Assembly: GCA_030039155.1 (NCBI GenBank)
Contig: JASHQL010000275.1
Span: 1-34,824 of the forward strand
Reading direction: 5' to 3'
From: Streptosporangiaceae bacterium
GTDB taxonomy: Bacteria > Actinomycetota > Actinomycetes > Streptosporangiales > Streptosporangiaceae
Length of the DNA: 34,824 nucleotides
Positions 1-10,183 of the stretch are shown piece after piece. Within the stretch, counting starts at the first letter, position 1; every line of letters begins with the position of its first letter. Position numbers and translations under genes: made by a program. The notes under the pieces were generated by a model. The model worked only from the letters and a program-made list of their open reading frames with translations, did not search any database and was not told where the DNA came from.

Positions 1-127
1 CCGCTGGCCCAGGGCGCGCCCGGCCGGGCTTCTTCTTCGGCCTGCGCGCCGGACCTGCCCGGCTGCTGGCGTCCTTGGCTGCGGGCATGGGCGTAGCCGC
101 GGGAGCTGGCGCGGCTGACTTGGCCAT
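1..127 (-). CDS. 5' end of unidentified Ala/Pro/Lys-rich protein (partial)
   Basis: A reading frame opens at an ATG (complement of 125-127) and runs off the left edge after 42 codons. The visible N-terminus is low-complexity, rich in Ala and Pro, then turns basic around an RRPKKKPGR stretch, so it looks like a disordered, positively charged leader rather than a folded domain. Codons are mostly G/C-ending, as in real genes here. No good Shine-Dalgarno lies immediately upstream. It would be divergent from ispD. Basic Ala/Pro/Lys leaders occur on several actinobacterial nucleic-acid-binding proteins, but nothing in these residues identifies the family. A chance frame cannot be excluded at this length. 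Confidence 0.35.
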   Translation of the reverse strand, partial: MAKSAAPAPAATPMPAAKDASSRAGPARRPKKKPGRARPGPA

Positions 128-275
128 GCCTGCTGCAGCCCCGTCTGCGTTCCTGTCGGCATGGCCATCAAGCCCTGCGACGATCGGATCCTCCGCACGT
201 ACGCAATGCAGATCTTGTAGTCGCTTCGTCACGTAGCGTACTCGGCAGCGTTCCCCGCAGCCCGGAGGCGGCCCG

Positions 276-289
276 TGTAATGTCCGCTC
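276..289 (+). promoter_or_regulatory. possible leaderless promoter of ispD
   Basis: TGTAAT at 276-281 resembles a -10 hexamer and ends 8 bases before the ispD ATG at 290. The only purine-rich Shine-Dalgarno-like stretch (GGAGG, about 263-267) is too far from the start. This spacing is typical of leaderless actinobacterial transcripts. No convincing -35 is visible, so the call is tentative. Confidence 0.3.
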
Positions 290-1006
290 ATGCGTACCGT
301 CGCCGTGGTGCTTGCGGCCGGCTCCGGCAGCAGGTTCGGCGGCTCCCGGCCGAAGCAGCTGGCCAAGCTTGGCGGCCGGTCGATCCTCGAGCACAGCGTG
401 GTGGCGTTCGACCGCTCGCCGAGCATCGACGAGTTGCTCGTGGTCGTGCCCAGGGACCTGGTAGCCGCGACCGCCGACGATCTGATCGGCTATCGGAAGA
501 TCTCGGGAGTCATTGCCGGCGGCGCGGCACGCACCGACTCGACCCAGGCCGCGATCGGCGCGATCGCGGCGGCCGGTGTTGCCGAGTGCAAGGTGCTGTT
601 CCACGACGCGGCCAGGCCGCTGGTGTCGCAGGACGCGATCGCGCGGTGCGCTGCGGCGCTTGACAGCTACCGGGCGGCGGCCGTCGTGGTGCCCTCCGCC
701 GACACGATCGTGGAGGTCACCGACGGCATGCTGCGGCGGGTGCTGCCGCGCAGCGAGCTGGCCAGGGCGCAGACCCCGCAGGGATTCCTGTTCTCGGTGA
801 TCAGGCGGGCCTACGAGCTGGCCACGGCGGATCCCGGCTTTGCCCAGCTGGCGGCGACCGATGACTGCGGTGTCGTGCTGCGCTACCTGCCGGACGTGCA
901 GATCCAGGCGGTCCCAGGCAGCGAGCGCAACATGAAGATCACCTATCCGGCAGACCTCGCGGTCGCCGAGGTGCTGCTCAGCGCCGAGCAGCAGCAGCCG
1001 CTGTGA
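290..1006 (+). CDS. ispD: 2-C-methyl-D-erythritol 4-phosphate cytidylyltransferase
   Basis: IspD transfers CMP from CTP to methylerythritol 4-phosphate, the third step of the non-mevalonate isoprenoid pathway in the cytosol. The 238-residue protein has the family signatures in order: the nucleotide-binding loop VLAAGSGSRFGGSRPKQ at residues 7-23, HDAARP near 105, QTPQGF near 162, and NMKITYPADL near the C-terminus. Length is normal for the family. ATG at 290 places the glycine-rich loop at the expected distance from the N-terminus. The ispF gene that often follows ispD is absent; the next gene is convergent phoH, 15 bases away. A cis-prenyltransferase, a consumer of the pathway's product, lies 1.7 kb downstream on the other strand. 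Confidence 0.96.
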   Translation: MRTVAVVLAAGSGSRFGGSRPKQLAKLGGRSILEHSVVAFDRSPSIDELLVVVPRDLVAATADDLIGYRKISGVIAGGAARTDSTQAAIGAIAAAGVAECKVLFHDAARPLVSQDAIARCAAALDSYRAAAVVVPSADTIVEVTDGMLRRVLPRSELARAQTPQGFLFSVIRRAYELATADPGFAQLAATDDCGVVLRYLPDVQIQAVPGSERNMKITYPADLAVAEVLLSAEQQQPL

Positions 1007-1021
1007 GCAGGCCGGGCGGCC

Positions 1022-2614
1022 TCAGAGCGACGCGTCCTCCAGCATCTCGGTCACCAGCGCCGCGATCGGCGATCGCTCCGACCTGACCAGGGTGACGTGC
1101 GCGAACAGCGGATGCCCCTTGAGCTTCTCGATCACCGCCACCACGCCGTCGTGCCTGCCGACCCGGAGGTTGTCGCGCTGCGCGATGTCGTGGGTCAGCA
1201 CCACCCGCGAGCCGGCGCCGATCCTGGACAGCACGGTCAGCAGCACGCCACGCTCGAGCGACTGCGCCTCGTCTACGATCACGAACGAGTCGTGCAGCGA
1301 CCGGCCGCGGATGTGGGTCAGCGGCAGCACCTCGAGCATGTCCCTGGCCAGCACTTCCTCGATCACCTCTTGCGAGGTCACGGCAGACAGCGTGTCGAAG
1401 ACGGCCTGCGCCCACGGGTTCATCTTGTCGGCCTCTGAGCCAGGCAGGTAGCCAAGCTCCTGGCCGCCCACCGCGTACAGCGGCCTGAACACCACCAGCT
1501 TGCGGTGCTGCCGTCGTTCCATCACTGCTTCGAGACCTGCGCACAACGCCAGCGCGGACTTGCCGGTGCCGGCCCGCCCGCCCAGCGACACGATCCCGAT
1601 CTCGGGGTCGAGCAGCAGGTCAAGGGCGATGCGCTGCTCGGCGCTCCGGCCGCGCAGGCCGAACGCCTCGCGGTCGCCGCGTACCAGCCTGACCGACTTG
1701 TCCGGCTGCACCCGGCCGAGCGCGCTGCTCGCGCCGGCCGTGGCCGAGATCAGCACCAGCCCGCTGTGGCAGGGCAGGTCACGCGCTTCGGCGTTCTCCA
1801 GCCTGCCGGTGTCATACAGCTCGTCGATCTCGGCGGCGCTGACCATCAGCTCGGCCATCCCGGTCCAGCCAGAGTCGGGCGGCAGCTCGGCCCGGTACTC
1901 CTGCGCGGTCAGCCCGATCGCCGCCGCCTTCACCCGCAGCGGCAGGTCCTTACTGACCAGCACGACCGAATCGCCCTCGGCGGCAAGGCTGCGCGCCACC
2001 GACAAGATCCTGGTGTCGTTGTCGCCCAGCCTGAATCCCGCGGGCAGCACCGAGGGATCGGCGTGGTTGAGCTCCACCCTGATCGTCCCGCCGAGATCGC
2101 CGACCGGCAGGTCGGCGTCAAGGCGGCCATGCTCGATCCGCAGGTCATCCAGGTAGCGCAACGCCTGCCGGGCAAAATAGCCCAGCTCAGGATGATGCCG
2201 CTTGGCCTCGAGTTCGGTGATGACGACGACGGGAAGCACCACCCGGTGCTCCGCGAACCGGCCGATCGCGGCCGGATCCGCCAGCAGGACGCTGGTGTCA
2301 AGGACGTACGTACGCCGCTGCTGTGCGGCCCCTGGGGGGATGACCCCGCCTGACCCCCCCGGCAGGCCTGATTCCTTGCGTTCCGCGGGTTCGGTACGGC
2401 GCGGTGACCGCCCGGCCCGCTTCGCCAAGCCAGGCGGCTCGGCGTTTGCTGAGGTGGCTTCTGAACTGTCTGAGACTGGCCGCGCGGGTCTGCTGACAGG
2501 CGAACTGGGCACTCGCACTCCCCTGGGCGCCAGACGGGCGCCGCGGTCGGACACAAACGTGTCGGCGGGACCGGGACCGGCCAGCTCGGGGCCGGTCGCC
2601 GGCCCTTCGCTCAT
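1022..2614 (-). CDS. PhoH-family ATPase with N-terminal PIN domain (PhoH2 type)
   Basis: After about 100 disordered, Pro/Ser/Arg-rich residues comes a PIN nuclease domain that keeps its acidic residues ([33 protein letters not shown]). A PhoH ATPase domain follows, with a P-loop ([12 protein letters not shown], Lys about 352) and Walker B (IVDEAQS). Mycobacterial PhoH2 proteins of this architecture are reported to be RNA helicase/RNase enzymes. The 530 residues exceed the usual 430 or so because of the N-terminal tail. The start is uncertain: ATG at 2614 has no Shine-Dalgarno, and an in-frame GTG at 2680 lies just behind a TACTGA -10-like element. No small antitoxin-like gene, as described for mycobacterial phoAT-phoH2, is seen upstream. 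It is the last gene of the minus-strand run. Confidence 0.92.
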   Translation of the reverse strand: MSEGPATGPELAGPGPADTFVSDRGARLAPRGVRVPSSPVSRPARPVSDSSEATSANAEPPGLAKRAGRSPRRTEPAERKESGLPGGSGGVIPPGAAQQRRTYVLDTSVLLADPAAIGRFAEHRVVLPVVVITELEAKRHHPELGYFARQALRYLDDLRIEHGRLDADLPVGDLGGTIRVELNHADPSVLPAGFRLGDNDTRILSVARSLAAEGDSVVLVSKDLPLRVKAAAIGLTAQEYRAELPPDSGWTGMAELMVSAAEIDELYDTGRLENAEARDLPCHSGLVLISATAGASSALGRVQPDKSVRLVRGDREAFGLRGRSAEQRIALDLLLDPEIGIVSLGGRAGTGKSALALCAGLEAVMERRQHRKLVVFRPLYAVGGQELGYLPGSEADKMNPWAQAVFDTLSAVTSQEVIEEVLARDMLEVLPLTHIRGRSLHDSFVIVDEAQSLERGVLLTVLSRIGAGSRVVLTHDIAQRDNLRVGRHDGVVAVIEKLKGHPLFAHVTLVRSERSPIAALVTEMLEDASL

Positions 2615-2742
2615 CTCGTCTGCGTACCAGGACGCGGAACTCGAGAATCTCGAGGGCCTTCCCGTCAGGCGGCTAGGCACCGCCCAATCAGTACCGACGC
2701 TACATTCGCTCGGGCCAAGGCGGAAGTACCGTTACAAGCTGT

Positions 2743-3507
2743 TCACGCACCGAACCTGCGGTGCCTGGCCCCGTAGGACCGCAGCGCGCGCAGGAAATCG
2801 ACCCGGCGGAACGCCGGCCAGTATGCGTCGCAGAAGTAGAACTCGGAGTGCGCGCTCTGCCAGAGCAGGAAGCCGCCGAGCCGCTGCTCGCCCGAGGTCC
2901 TGATCACCAGGTCGGGATCCGGCTGGCCTGCCGTGTACAGGTGCTCGGCGATGTGCTCCACGTCCAGGATCTCGGCGAGTTCCTCGATCGTGGTGCCGCG
3001 GGTCGCGTGGTCCTGCAGCAGCGACCTGACCGCGTCCGCGATCTCCCTGCGCCCGCCGTACCCGACGGCCACGTTGACCAGCAGCCCTGGCCTGCCCGCG
3101 GTCACCTCGGCCGCGTCCTTGAGCACTCTGGCGGTGTCTGCGGGCAGCAGGTCGAGCGCGCCAACCGGCTTCACGTGCCAGTCCTGCGCCACCAGCTCGC
3201 GGACGGTCTCCTCGATGATGCGCAGCAGCTGCTCAAGCTCGGTAGCGGGCCGCGAGGTGAGGTTGTCGCTGGACAGCAGCCAGAGCGTGACCACCTCGAC
3301 GCCGGCGTCCTGGCACCACTCGAGCAGCTCGAAGATCTTGTCGGCGCCGGCCTGGTGGCCGCTGCTGACGTCGGTCAGCCCCGCCGAACGTGCCCAGCGA
3401 CGGTTACCGTCGCACATCACCCCGACGTGCCGCGGTATCGCCTGCGGCGAGAGTGCCAGCTCGAGCCTGCGCTCGTACAGCCGGTACATGAGACCGCGCA
3501 ATCCCAT
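2743..3507 (-). CDS. short-type cis-prenyltransferase (UppS/Z-FPP synthase family)
   Basis: The 254-residue protein condenses isopentenyl diphosphate onto an allylic diphosphate in cis. Visible signatures are MCDGNRRWAR at residues 31-40 (catalytic Asp33), LWLLSSDNLTR-like helix residues, and the C-terminal pair DPDLVIRTSGEQR and SEFYFCDAYWP that binds diphosphate and Mg. Actinobacteria often carry two paralogues, one making a short product (Z,E-farnesyl diphosphate, Rv1086) and one making decaprenyl/undecaprenyl diphosphate. Neighbours resembling the Rv1082-Rv1095 area and the short length favour the Rv1086 type, but chain length cannot be read from sequence alone. ATG 3507 has a good upstream GGAAGG. 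The first 104 bases overlap the preceding gene. Confidence 0.93.
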   Translation of the reverse strand: MGLRGLMYRLYERRLELALSPQAIPRHVGVMCDGNRRWARSAGLTDVSSGHQAGADKIFELLEWCQDAGVEVVTLWLLSSDNLTSRPATELEQLLRIIEETVRELVAQDWHVKPVGALDLLPADTARVLKDAAEVTAGRPGLLVNVAVGYGGRREIADAVRSLLQDHATRGTTIEELAEILDVEHIAEHLYTAGQPDPDLVIRTSGEQRLGGFLLWQSAHSEFYFCDAYWPAFRRVDFLRALRSYGARHRRFGA

Positions 3508-4225
3508 CCGGCATCCTTCCTCGCTGCCGCCAGAGCGCCGCCGGCCGGTGTCCGCGCGGGTGAGTCGTCGCTGGCCAGCCGGGCGTGCCTGGCTCCGGCT
3601 CCGCTAGCACCGTATCCAAGAATGCCACCAGTTCTGCCGAAGTCAGGACAGCGCGGATGCCGACGCCGTCGGCGCCCCAGGCTTCAAGCACCGCCCGGCG
3701 GGACAACCGCCAGCCGGGCGCGCTGGCCGGGCCACCTGCGCTGCCGGCCGGACCCCGTGCGCTGCCGGCCGGGCCACGTGCCGTGCTGGCCGGCCACGGC
3801 CGCTGCTCCGGAGCGCGGTTGCGGCCGGTGCCAGCGCAGTCGCCGACCCAGTCGGCGCTCGACCTGAGTACGCACCGCAGCTCGCCAGTGCCGGCCAGGT
3901 CGCCCCTGTCCCTCGACCGCAGCGCGAAGTACTCGGCCTCGCCGGGCAGCTGACCGGATCTCGCTGACTGCCCGAGCTGCTGCGGAGCCGGGAACCTGTC
4001 GTCAGGATCGGGCCAGAGCGCTGCCTGGGCAGGGTCCTGGCGTGCCGCGCTGACCTGCTCGGCCAGCCGGGATAGCTGGTAGCCGCAGCGCTCGCCGACG
4101 GCTGCGAACGGCACCGAGTCCCTGGCCAGCGTCAGCGTGATCTCGTATGGCTGGCCTGCCCGGTCGTGGCAGGGAACGGCGACCACCGACAGCACAGATC
4201 CATCAACGCAGCGTAGTGCCCCCAT
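3404..4225 (-). CDS. hypothetical protein with 7-residue repeats, overlapping uppS start
   Basis: I do not recognise this 273-residue frame. The first 130 residues look like a folded domain with normal amino-acid composition (for example CGYQLSRLAEQVSAA near residue 50). A Gly/Pro/Ala/Ser linker follows, built on a GPAGSAR heptad encoded by 21-bp DNA repeats at 3737-3778. A second ordered stretch (LSRRAVLEAWGADGVGIRAVL, then FLDTVLAEPEPG) comes next. The last 35 residues lie inside uppS in another frame and are Arg/Ala-rich, so they may be non-functional tail. No transmembrane segment or known motif is visible. There is no clear ribosome-binding site at ATG 4225. The orientation and codon bias fit a real gene in the minus-strand run, but the 104-base overlap leaves doubt. 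Confidence 0.5.
   Translation of the reverse strand: MGALRCVDGSVLSVVAVPCHDRAGQPYEITLTLARDSVPFAAVGERCGYQLSRLAEQVSAARQDPAQAALWPDPDDRFPAPQQLGQSARSGQLPGEAEYFALRSRDRGDLAGTGELRCVLRSSADWVGDCAGTGRNRAPEQRPWPASTARGPAGSARGPAGSAGGPASAPGWRLSRRAVLEAWGADGVGIRAVLTSAELVAFLDTVLAEPEPGTPGWPATTHPRGHRPAALWRQRGRMPDGIARSHVPAVRAQARAGTLAAGDTAARRGDVRR
3737..3778. repeat. 21-bp tandem repeat inside the hypothetical gene
   Basis: Two adjacent 21-bp units starting TGCGCTGCCGGCCGG differ at only a few bases, and a degenerate third unit follows to about 3799. The period is a multiple of three and encodes the GPAGSAR heptad in the minus-strand frame, so copy-number change would lengthen or shorten the linker without a frameshift. 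Confidence 0.7.
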
Positions 4226-4325
4226 ATACGGAACGTTAACATTCAGTCAGCTGAAAGCGGCACCCCCACGCCGCCGCGATCAAGCTCGGGGCAGTCGGCC
4301 CAAGCCCAAGCCCGATCCCAAGCCG

Positions 4326-4865
4326 TCAGTTCGGCCCTTCGGACCTGACCTGCTCGACCTTGCGCAGTGCCGCGCGCAGGTCCGCCAGCCAGCTGTCCTG
4401 GTGCTCGCCGACGAGCTTCACGCACCAGGCGAGCGCGTCGCTCCTGCTGCGCGCCACCCCGCCGTCCACCAGCGTGTCGAGCACCAGCCGCTCGGCCTGC
4501 CTGAGCCTGGTCATCACCGGCACCGAGAACGTGGTGAACATGACCTTGCGGCCGCTGCACTGGACGCCCCAGGACACCTTGCGGCCGAACCGGTGCTCGG
4601 CCTCCCGCGCGATCTCGATCCGCTGGTGCCTGGTCTCCTCGCGGAACCTGCGCATCCGGCCGTCCGCGGCGGCGGCCTGCTCGGCAGGCGTCGCGTTCTC
4701 GGCAACGTCAGGCTCTGCGATGATCCCGAGGATGGTGATCTCCTCGCGGTCCACGGTGACCTCTGGCGCGGCAGTGAACCAGTCGGCGGGCATCCGGCCG
4801 GCGAACCAGCCGTGCAGCTCGTGCCGGTACTCGGTGTCGCGCTCGGACTGATCATCTGTAGTCAT
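4326..4865 (-). CDS. probable ribbon-helix-helix DNA-binding protein
   Basis: The 179-residue protein belongs to a family I recall only as an actinobacterial hypothetical. Its C-terminal 65 residues fit a ribbon-helix-helix fold: a strand (MFTTFSVPVM), helix A (TRLRQAERLVLDTLVDGG), a short turn, and helix B beginning SRSDALAWCVKLVGEH, which resembles the MetJ/Arc/CopG core. The N-terminal half (EVTVDREEITILGII, then a long Glu/Arg/Ala-rich segment) is a separate, unknown part. ATG 4865 is chosen because the longer frame to 4931 is poor protein, and because a promoter and a perfect palindrome sit exactly at this start. The palindrome suggests the protein represses itself. The function beyond DNA binding is unknown. 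Confidence 0.75.
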   Translation of the reverse strand: MTTDDQSERDTEYRHELHGWFAGRMPADWFTAAPEVTVDREEITILGIIAEPDVAENATPAEQAAAADGRMRRFREETRHQRIEIAREAEHRFGRKVSWGVQCSGRKVMFTTFSVPVMTRLRQAERLVLDTLVDGGVARSRSDALAWCVKLVGEHQDSWLADLRAALRKVEQVRSEGPN

Positions 4866-4904
4866 GTAATGATGATTACACCACTCCGAGCGCAAGGCAA
4901 GCCG
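4865..4904 (-). promoter_or_regulatory. leaderless promoter and palindromic operator of the RHH gene
   Basis: The perfect inverted repeat TGTAAT-GATG-ATTACA occupies 4865-4880 and includes the first base of the start codon. Read on the minus strand, TTGCCT (-35), a 16-base gap and TAATCA (-10) end 8 bases before the ATG, with no Shine-Dalgarno between. The palindrome covers the -10 and the start point, so a dimer bound there would block transcription. That the RHH protein itself binds is inference. Confidence 0.55.
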
Positions 4905-4956
4905 CCACACGACAGCACCGTGAACTGACACCGGCGCCGGGCCGGCCGCGGAAGAC

Positions 4957-6318
4957 CTACTCGGGCGAGTTCGCTGCCACCTGCGCGGCGAGCCGCGGGA
5001 ACACCTCCACCGCGCCGGCGAACCCGTAGCCGAACACCACGTGCACGACCTGCACGTCCATGCCGGGCTCGGGCGCCTGTTCCATCAGCCCGTCGCCCAG
5101 GTAGATGGCCACGTGCGAGATGTAGTCGGGCGCGGTCGGGTCGGTGTGGTAGAAGAGCAGGTCGCCTGGCTCAAGCTCGCTGAGCGGGATGCGCGGGCCG
5201 GTACGCGCCTGGTCGGCCGCCACCCTGGGCATCACGATGCCGGCCTGGCGCATCGACCACTGCACCAGCCCCGAGCAGTCGAAGGCGCGCGGCCCGGCCG
5301 CACCCCAGACGTACGGCATGCCGACCCGGCTGAGCGCGGCCTCAAGGAAGGCGCGGGTCTGCGCCAACGTCAGGCCCTGGCCGCCGGTGACGTCGTAGGC
5401 GCCGGCCGAGCCGAGCGAGGTGGCCAGGCCAGCCCTGCCCTGCTGCGCCACCAGCGCGGTCACCGAGGCGGACCGCGGCAGGACCTTCTTGATCCGCCGC
5501 ATCAGCAGGCTCAGCTCGGTATGCGGCGCGCTGATCACGATCGCGTTGTCGGCCGGCACGCCAAGCGACCTGGCGACTTGATCGGAGACCACCGCGTCGA
5601 CGCCGGCGATGCCGACGGTGCCGTAGCCGCCGACCGTGAGCTTCGCCGACTTGGTCCCGCTGACCTGTACCGAGCCGCCGAGCGGCAGGTGGTCCTGCTC
5701 GCCCATGGTGTAGGAGACCGCGATGTCGCCGTCCGCCACCGCCTGCCAGAGCGCGTTCGACCTGGCGGTCGGGCCGGCCGCGTACGCGCGGAAGCTGCCT
5801 GGCCGGACGCCGAGCATCGCCACGTACTGCCCGTTGACCTCGATCCTGGCCGCGTCGACCGGCTCGGCAGCCGCGACGCCGCGCAGCTTGCTGACCGCCC
5901 TGATCGCGCTGACGGGCAGCGTCCGCGGCCCGATCACCAGCAGGTCGGCCTGCCGCAGCCGCTGCAGCTTGCCGACCTTGCGGCCGGACGGGCGCACGTC
6001 AAGGCTCGCGACCTGCACGTCACCGCCGGAGTAGCGGGCGCCAGGCATCGCGAGCCCGGTGGCCCGCCCTGCCTCCTCGCGGGCCCGCTGCAGCGCGGCC
6101 GGCGACAGCGAGACCGCGGGGCCTGTCGAGCCGGTCGCACCGCTGCCGGCTGCCGGGATGACGGAGCCACCGGAGTTCTGCCGGGCGGCAGCGCCGGCGC
6201 GGGCGTGCTGCCCCGCCGCCCCGCCGTGCGGCAGCACCAGCGGGGACATCGCGGCGGCGATGCCGAGCGCCACCGCCGTCCACAGGGCCGGGCGTATGCG
6301 GCGCGAGATACCGCGCAC
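4957..6318 (-). CDS. secreted NlpC/P60 peptidoglycan peptidase with MacB/FtsX-like middle region
   Basis: An N-terminal basic stretch and hydrophobic segment (ALWTAVALGIAAAMSPLVL) indicate export. The last 130 residues are an NlpC/P60 domain with catalytic Cys in FDCSGLVQWS and His in ISHVAIYLGDG; the third polar position is Gln (MEQAPEPG). Such enzymes cut D-Glu/iso-Gln to meso-DAP bonds in stem peptides. About 200 residues between them (ADLLVIGPRTLPVSAIRAV through ALVAQQG) resemble the extracytoplasmic core of MacB/FtsX permeases by strand pattern and motifs such as LPLGGSVQV and VDAVVSDQVARSLG, but without that family's membrane helices. GTG 6318 is chosen because GGGAG precedes it; the longer frame to 6396 adds no sensible sequence. 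Total 453 residues. Confidence 0.85.
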   Translation of the reverse strand: MRGISRRIRPALWTAVALGIAAAMSPLVLPHGGAAGQHARAGAAARQNSGGSVIPAAGSGATGSTGPAVSLSPAALQRAREEAGRATGLAMPGARYSGGDVQVASLDVRPSGRKVGKLQRLRQADLLVIGPRTLPVSAIRAVSKLRGVAAAEPVDAARIEVNGQYVAMLGVRPGSFRAYAAGPTARSNALWQAVADGDIAVSYTMGEQDHLPLGGSVQVSGTKSAKLTVGGYGTVGIAGVDAVVSDQVARSLGVPADNAIVISAPHTELSLLMRRIKKVLPRSASVTALVAQQGRAGLATSLGSAGAYDVTGGQGLTLAQTRAFLEAALSRVGMPYVWGAAGPRAFDCSGLVQWSMRQAGIVMPRVAADQARTGPRIPLSELEPGDLLFYHTDPTAPDYISHVAIYLGDGLMEQAPEPGMDVQVVHVVFGYGFAGAVEVFPRLAAQVAANSPE

Positions 6319-6329
6319 AGCACTCCCTT

Positions 6330-6387
6330 CGCCCGCGAGCCGGCATGCAGACAAGCCCGGCTCTGTACCCAAGTTCCCCATGCTGGA
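6330..6387 (-). promoter_or_regulatory. possible promoter and leader hairpin of the NlpC/P60 gene
   Basis: On the minus strand, TTGTTC, an 18-base gap and TACAGA look like a sigma-70 type promoter. Next to the -10, GAGCCGG and CCGGCTC form a 7-bp hairpin with a 13-base loop, about 12 bases before the Shine-Dalgarno. I compared the leader with the c-di-AMP (ydaO) riboswitch often found before such genes and saw none of its conserved blocks. Confidence 0.3.
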
Positions 6388-6471
6388 ACAAGGCATGCAA
6401 CAACGACAGAGTATTTGCCGAACCAGGAAGAAACACCAGAGATCTAGTAGGTAAATATCCGCACGGCCCGG

Positions 6472-8520
<2,049 letters not shown>

Positions 8521-8774
8521 AGCGCCATCTTCCCCCAAGTTTTCGCCCGGGGTCGTGACCGGGAGCCCCGGTCAAGGCATGCTTGTGTCACACACATCAC
8601 AACGGGGAGGCGTCTCGGCCGCAGGCCGAGCCGACACGAACAGTCCATCGCGGTCGATTTCGCCCGGTACACTGCCACCGGTGCCATGGCGAGAGCCCGG
8701 CTTTGCCAGCTCTCCGTCGGCGGCCGGCGGGCTGCTGCGGGCTAACTTCGAGTGGCGACAAGGTTGGAGTACCT

Positions 8775-9992
8775 ATGCGCGTTCTGGTTCTTGGCGGCGA
8801 CGGGTTCTGTGGCTGGCCCACATCCCTGTACCTGTCGGACCGCGGTCACGACATCACGGTGGTCGACAACCTGAGCCGCCGCAAGATCGATGTCGAGCTC
8901 GAGGTGGAGTCGCTGACGCCGATCCGCCCGATCAGCGAGCGGCTGCGCGCCTGGAAGGAAGTGTCGGGCCGCGACATCGGCTTCGTGAACCTGGACCTGG
9001 CCACCGAGTACGACCGGCTGGTCGACGTGCTGCTCGAGCTCAGGCCGGACGCGATCGTGCACTTTGCCGAGCAGCGGGCCGCGCCGTACTCAATGCGGAA
9101 CGAGAAGGCCAAGCGCTACACCGTCGACAACAACGTCAGGGCCACCCACAACCTGCTCGTCGCCATGGTCACCACCGGCATCGACGCGTCGCTGGTGCAC
9201 CTGGGCACGATGGGCGTGTACGGCTACGGCTGGTCGGGCAGCGCGCCGATTCCCGAGGGCTACCTGACCGTCAAGGTGCCGACACCGGACGGCGAGCTTG
9301 AGCGGGAGATCCTGCACCCGGCCAACCCGGGCTCGGTGTACCACATGACCAAGACCCTCGATCAGCTGCTGTTCGCGTTCTACGCCAAGAACGACGGGCT
9401 GCGGATCACCGACCTGCACCAGGGCATCGTCTGGGGCACCCAGACCGACCAGACCATCCGCGACGAGCGGCTGATCAACCGGTTCGACTACGACGGTGAC
9501 TACGGCACCGTGCTGAACCGGTTCCTCATGCAGGCCGCCATCGGGCACCCGCTGACCGTGCACGGCACCGGCGGCCAGACCCGCGCGTTCATCCACATCC
9601 GCGACACCGTCAGGTGCATCGAGATCGCCATCACCAACCCGGTGGCCGACACCTCCAAGCCGCGGGTGCTGAACCAGATCACCGAGACCCACCGGGTCCT
9701 CGACCTCGCCAAGCTGGTCGGCGACGCGATGGGCGCCGAGATCGCCTACCTGCCGAACCCGCGCCGCGAGGCCGACGAGAACGAGCTGATCGTGCGCAAC
9801 GACCAGTTCCTCGCGCTCGGCCTGCAGCCGACCACGCTGTCCGAGGGCCTGCTCGAGGAGGGCAGGGACGTCGCGGCCAGGTACCGGGACCGCGCCGACC
9901 TGACCAAGATCATCGCCCGGTCGGTCTGGAAGGCCGGGATGGAGACCGCCGAGGACCTGATGACCGAACTGCCGGACGGCCTGCCGAACTGA
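8775..9992 (+). CDS. SqdB-like NAD-dependent NDP-sugar enzyme (UDP-sulfoquinovose synthase family)
   Basis: An extended short-chain dehydrogenase of 405 residues with NAD loop GGDGFCG at 7-13. Active-site residues align with plant SQD1/bacterial SqdB: Thr145 in LGTMGVYGYG, and Tyr189-x3-Lys193 in SVYHMTKTLDQ. The later block TDLHQGIVWGTQT also matches that family. SqdB makes UDP-sulfoquinovose from UDP-glucose and sulfite for sulfolipid. The partner glycosyltransferase SqdX is not in the window, so another UDP-sugar product is possible. ATG 8775 has GGAG 7 bases upstream; the longer frame to 8583 is non-protein-like. A strong terminator follows, making this a single-gene unit. Confidence 0.85.
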   Translation: MRVLVLGGDGFCGWPTSLYLSDRGHDITVVDNLSRRKIDVELEVESLTPIRPISERLRAWKEVSGRDIGFVNLDLATEYDRLVDVLLELRPDAIVHFAEQRAAPYSMRNEKAKRYTVDNNVRATHNLLVAMVTTGIDASLVHLGTMGVYGYGWSGSAPIPEGYLTVKVPTPDGELEREILHPANPGSVYHMTKTLDQLLFAFYAKNDGLRITDLHQGIVWGTQTDQTIRDERLINRFDYDGDYGTVLNRFLMQAAIGHPLTVHGTGGQTRAFIHIRDTVRCIEIAITNPVADTSKPRVLNQITETHRVLDLAKLVGDAMGAEIAYLPNPRREADENELIVRNDQFLALGLQPTTLSEGLLEEGRDVAARYRDRADLTKIIARSVWKAGMETAEDLMTELPDGLPN

Positions 9993-10013
9993 GCAGAGCC
10001 GCCAAGCCGTCAG

Positions 10014-10061
10014 CGCGACGCGGTCCGCGAGCGATTGCTCGCGGACCGCGTCGCGTTTCTT
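10014..10061 (+). terminator. strong intrinsic terminator after the SqdB-like gene
   Basis: A perfect 19-bp stem (10014-10032 paired with 10037-10055) with a GATT loop is followed by TTTCTT. It begins 21 bases after the stop codon. The T-rich tract is only on the right side, so it works for plus-strand transcription and insulates pckG. Confidence 0.85.
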
Positions 10062-10183
10062 GCCCGGCACCACCCCGCGTACGACACGGTGTAGCAAAGA
10101 TCACCCTGACCGCCCCGAATTGATCCGGTCATGCCGGGGTAGACTCCCCCAATCCCGCAAGTCGGCTCAGTTGCCGTGCGCAC

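Noticed and set aside
2615-2742. PhoAT-like antitoxin gene upstream of phoH
   Set aside because: Only 128 bases lie between uppS and the phoH ATG, and no minus-strand frame with a start and protein-like sequence fits.
6319-6471. Possible c-di-AMP (ydaO) riboswitch before the NlpC/P60 gene
   Set aside because: The leader is too short and lacks the conserved blocks; only a simple hairpin is seen. The leader of the C39-like gene (14888-15031) was checked with the same result.
8582-8601. CRP-like dyad upstream of the YyaL-type gene
   Set aside because: TTGTG and CACAA arms exist, but the spacing is wrong for a CRP site and the inner bases do not pair.
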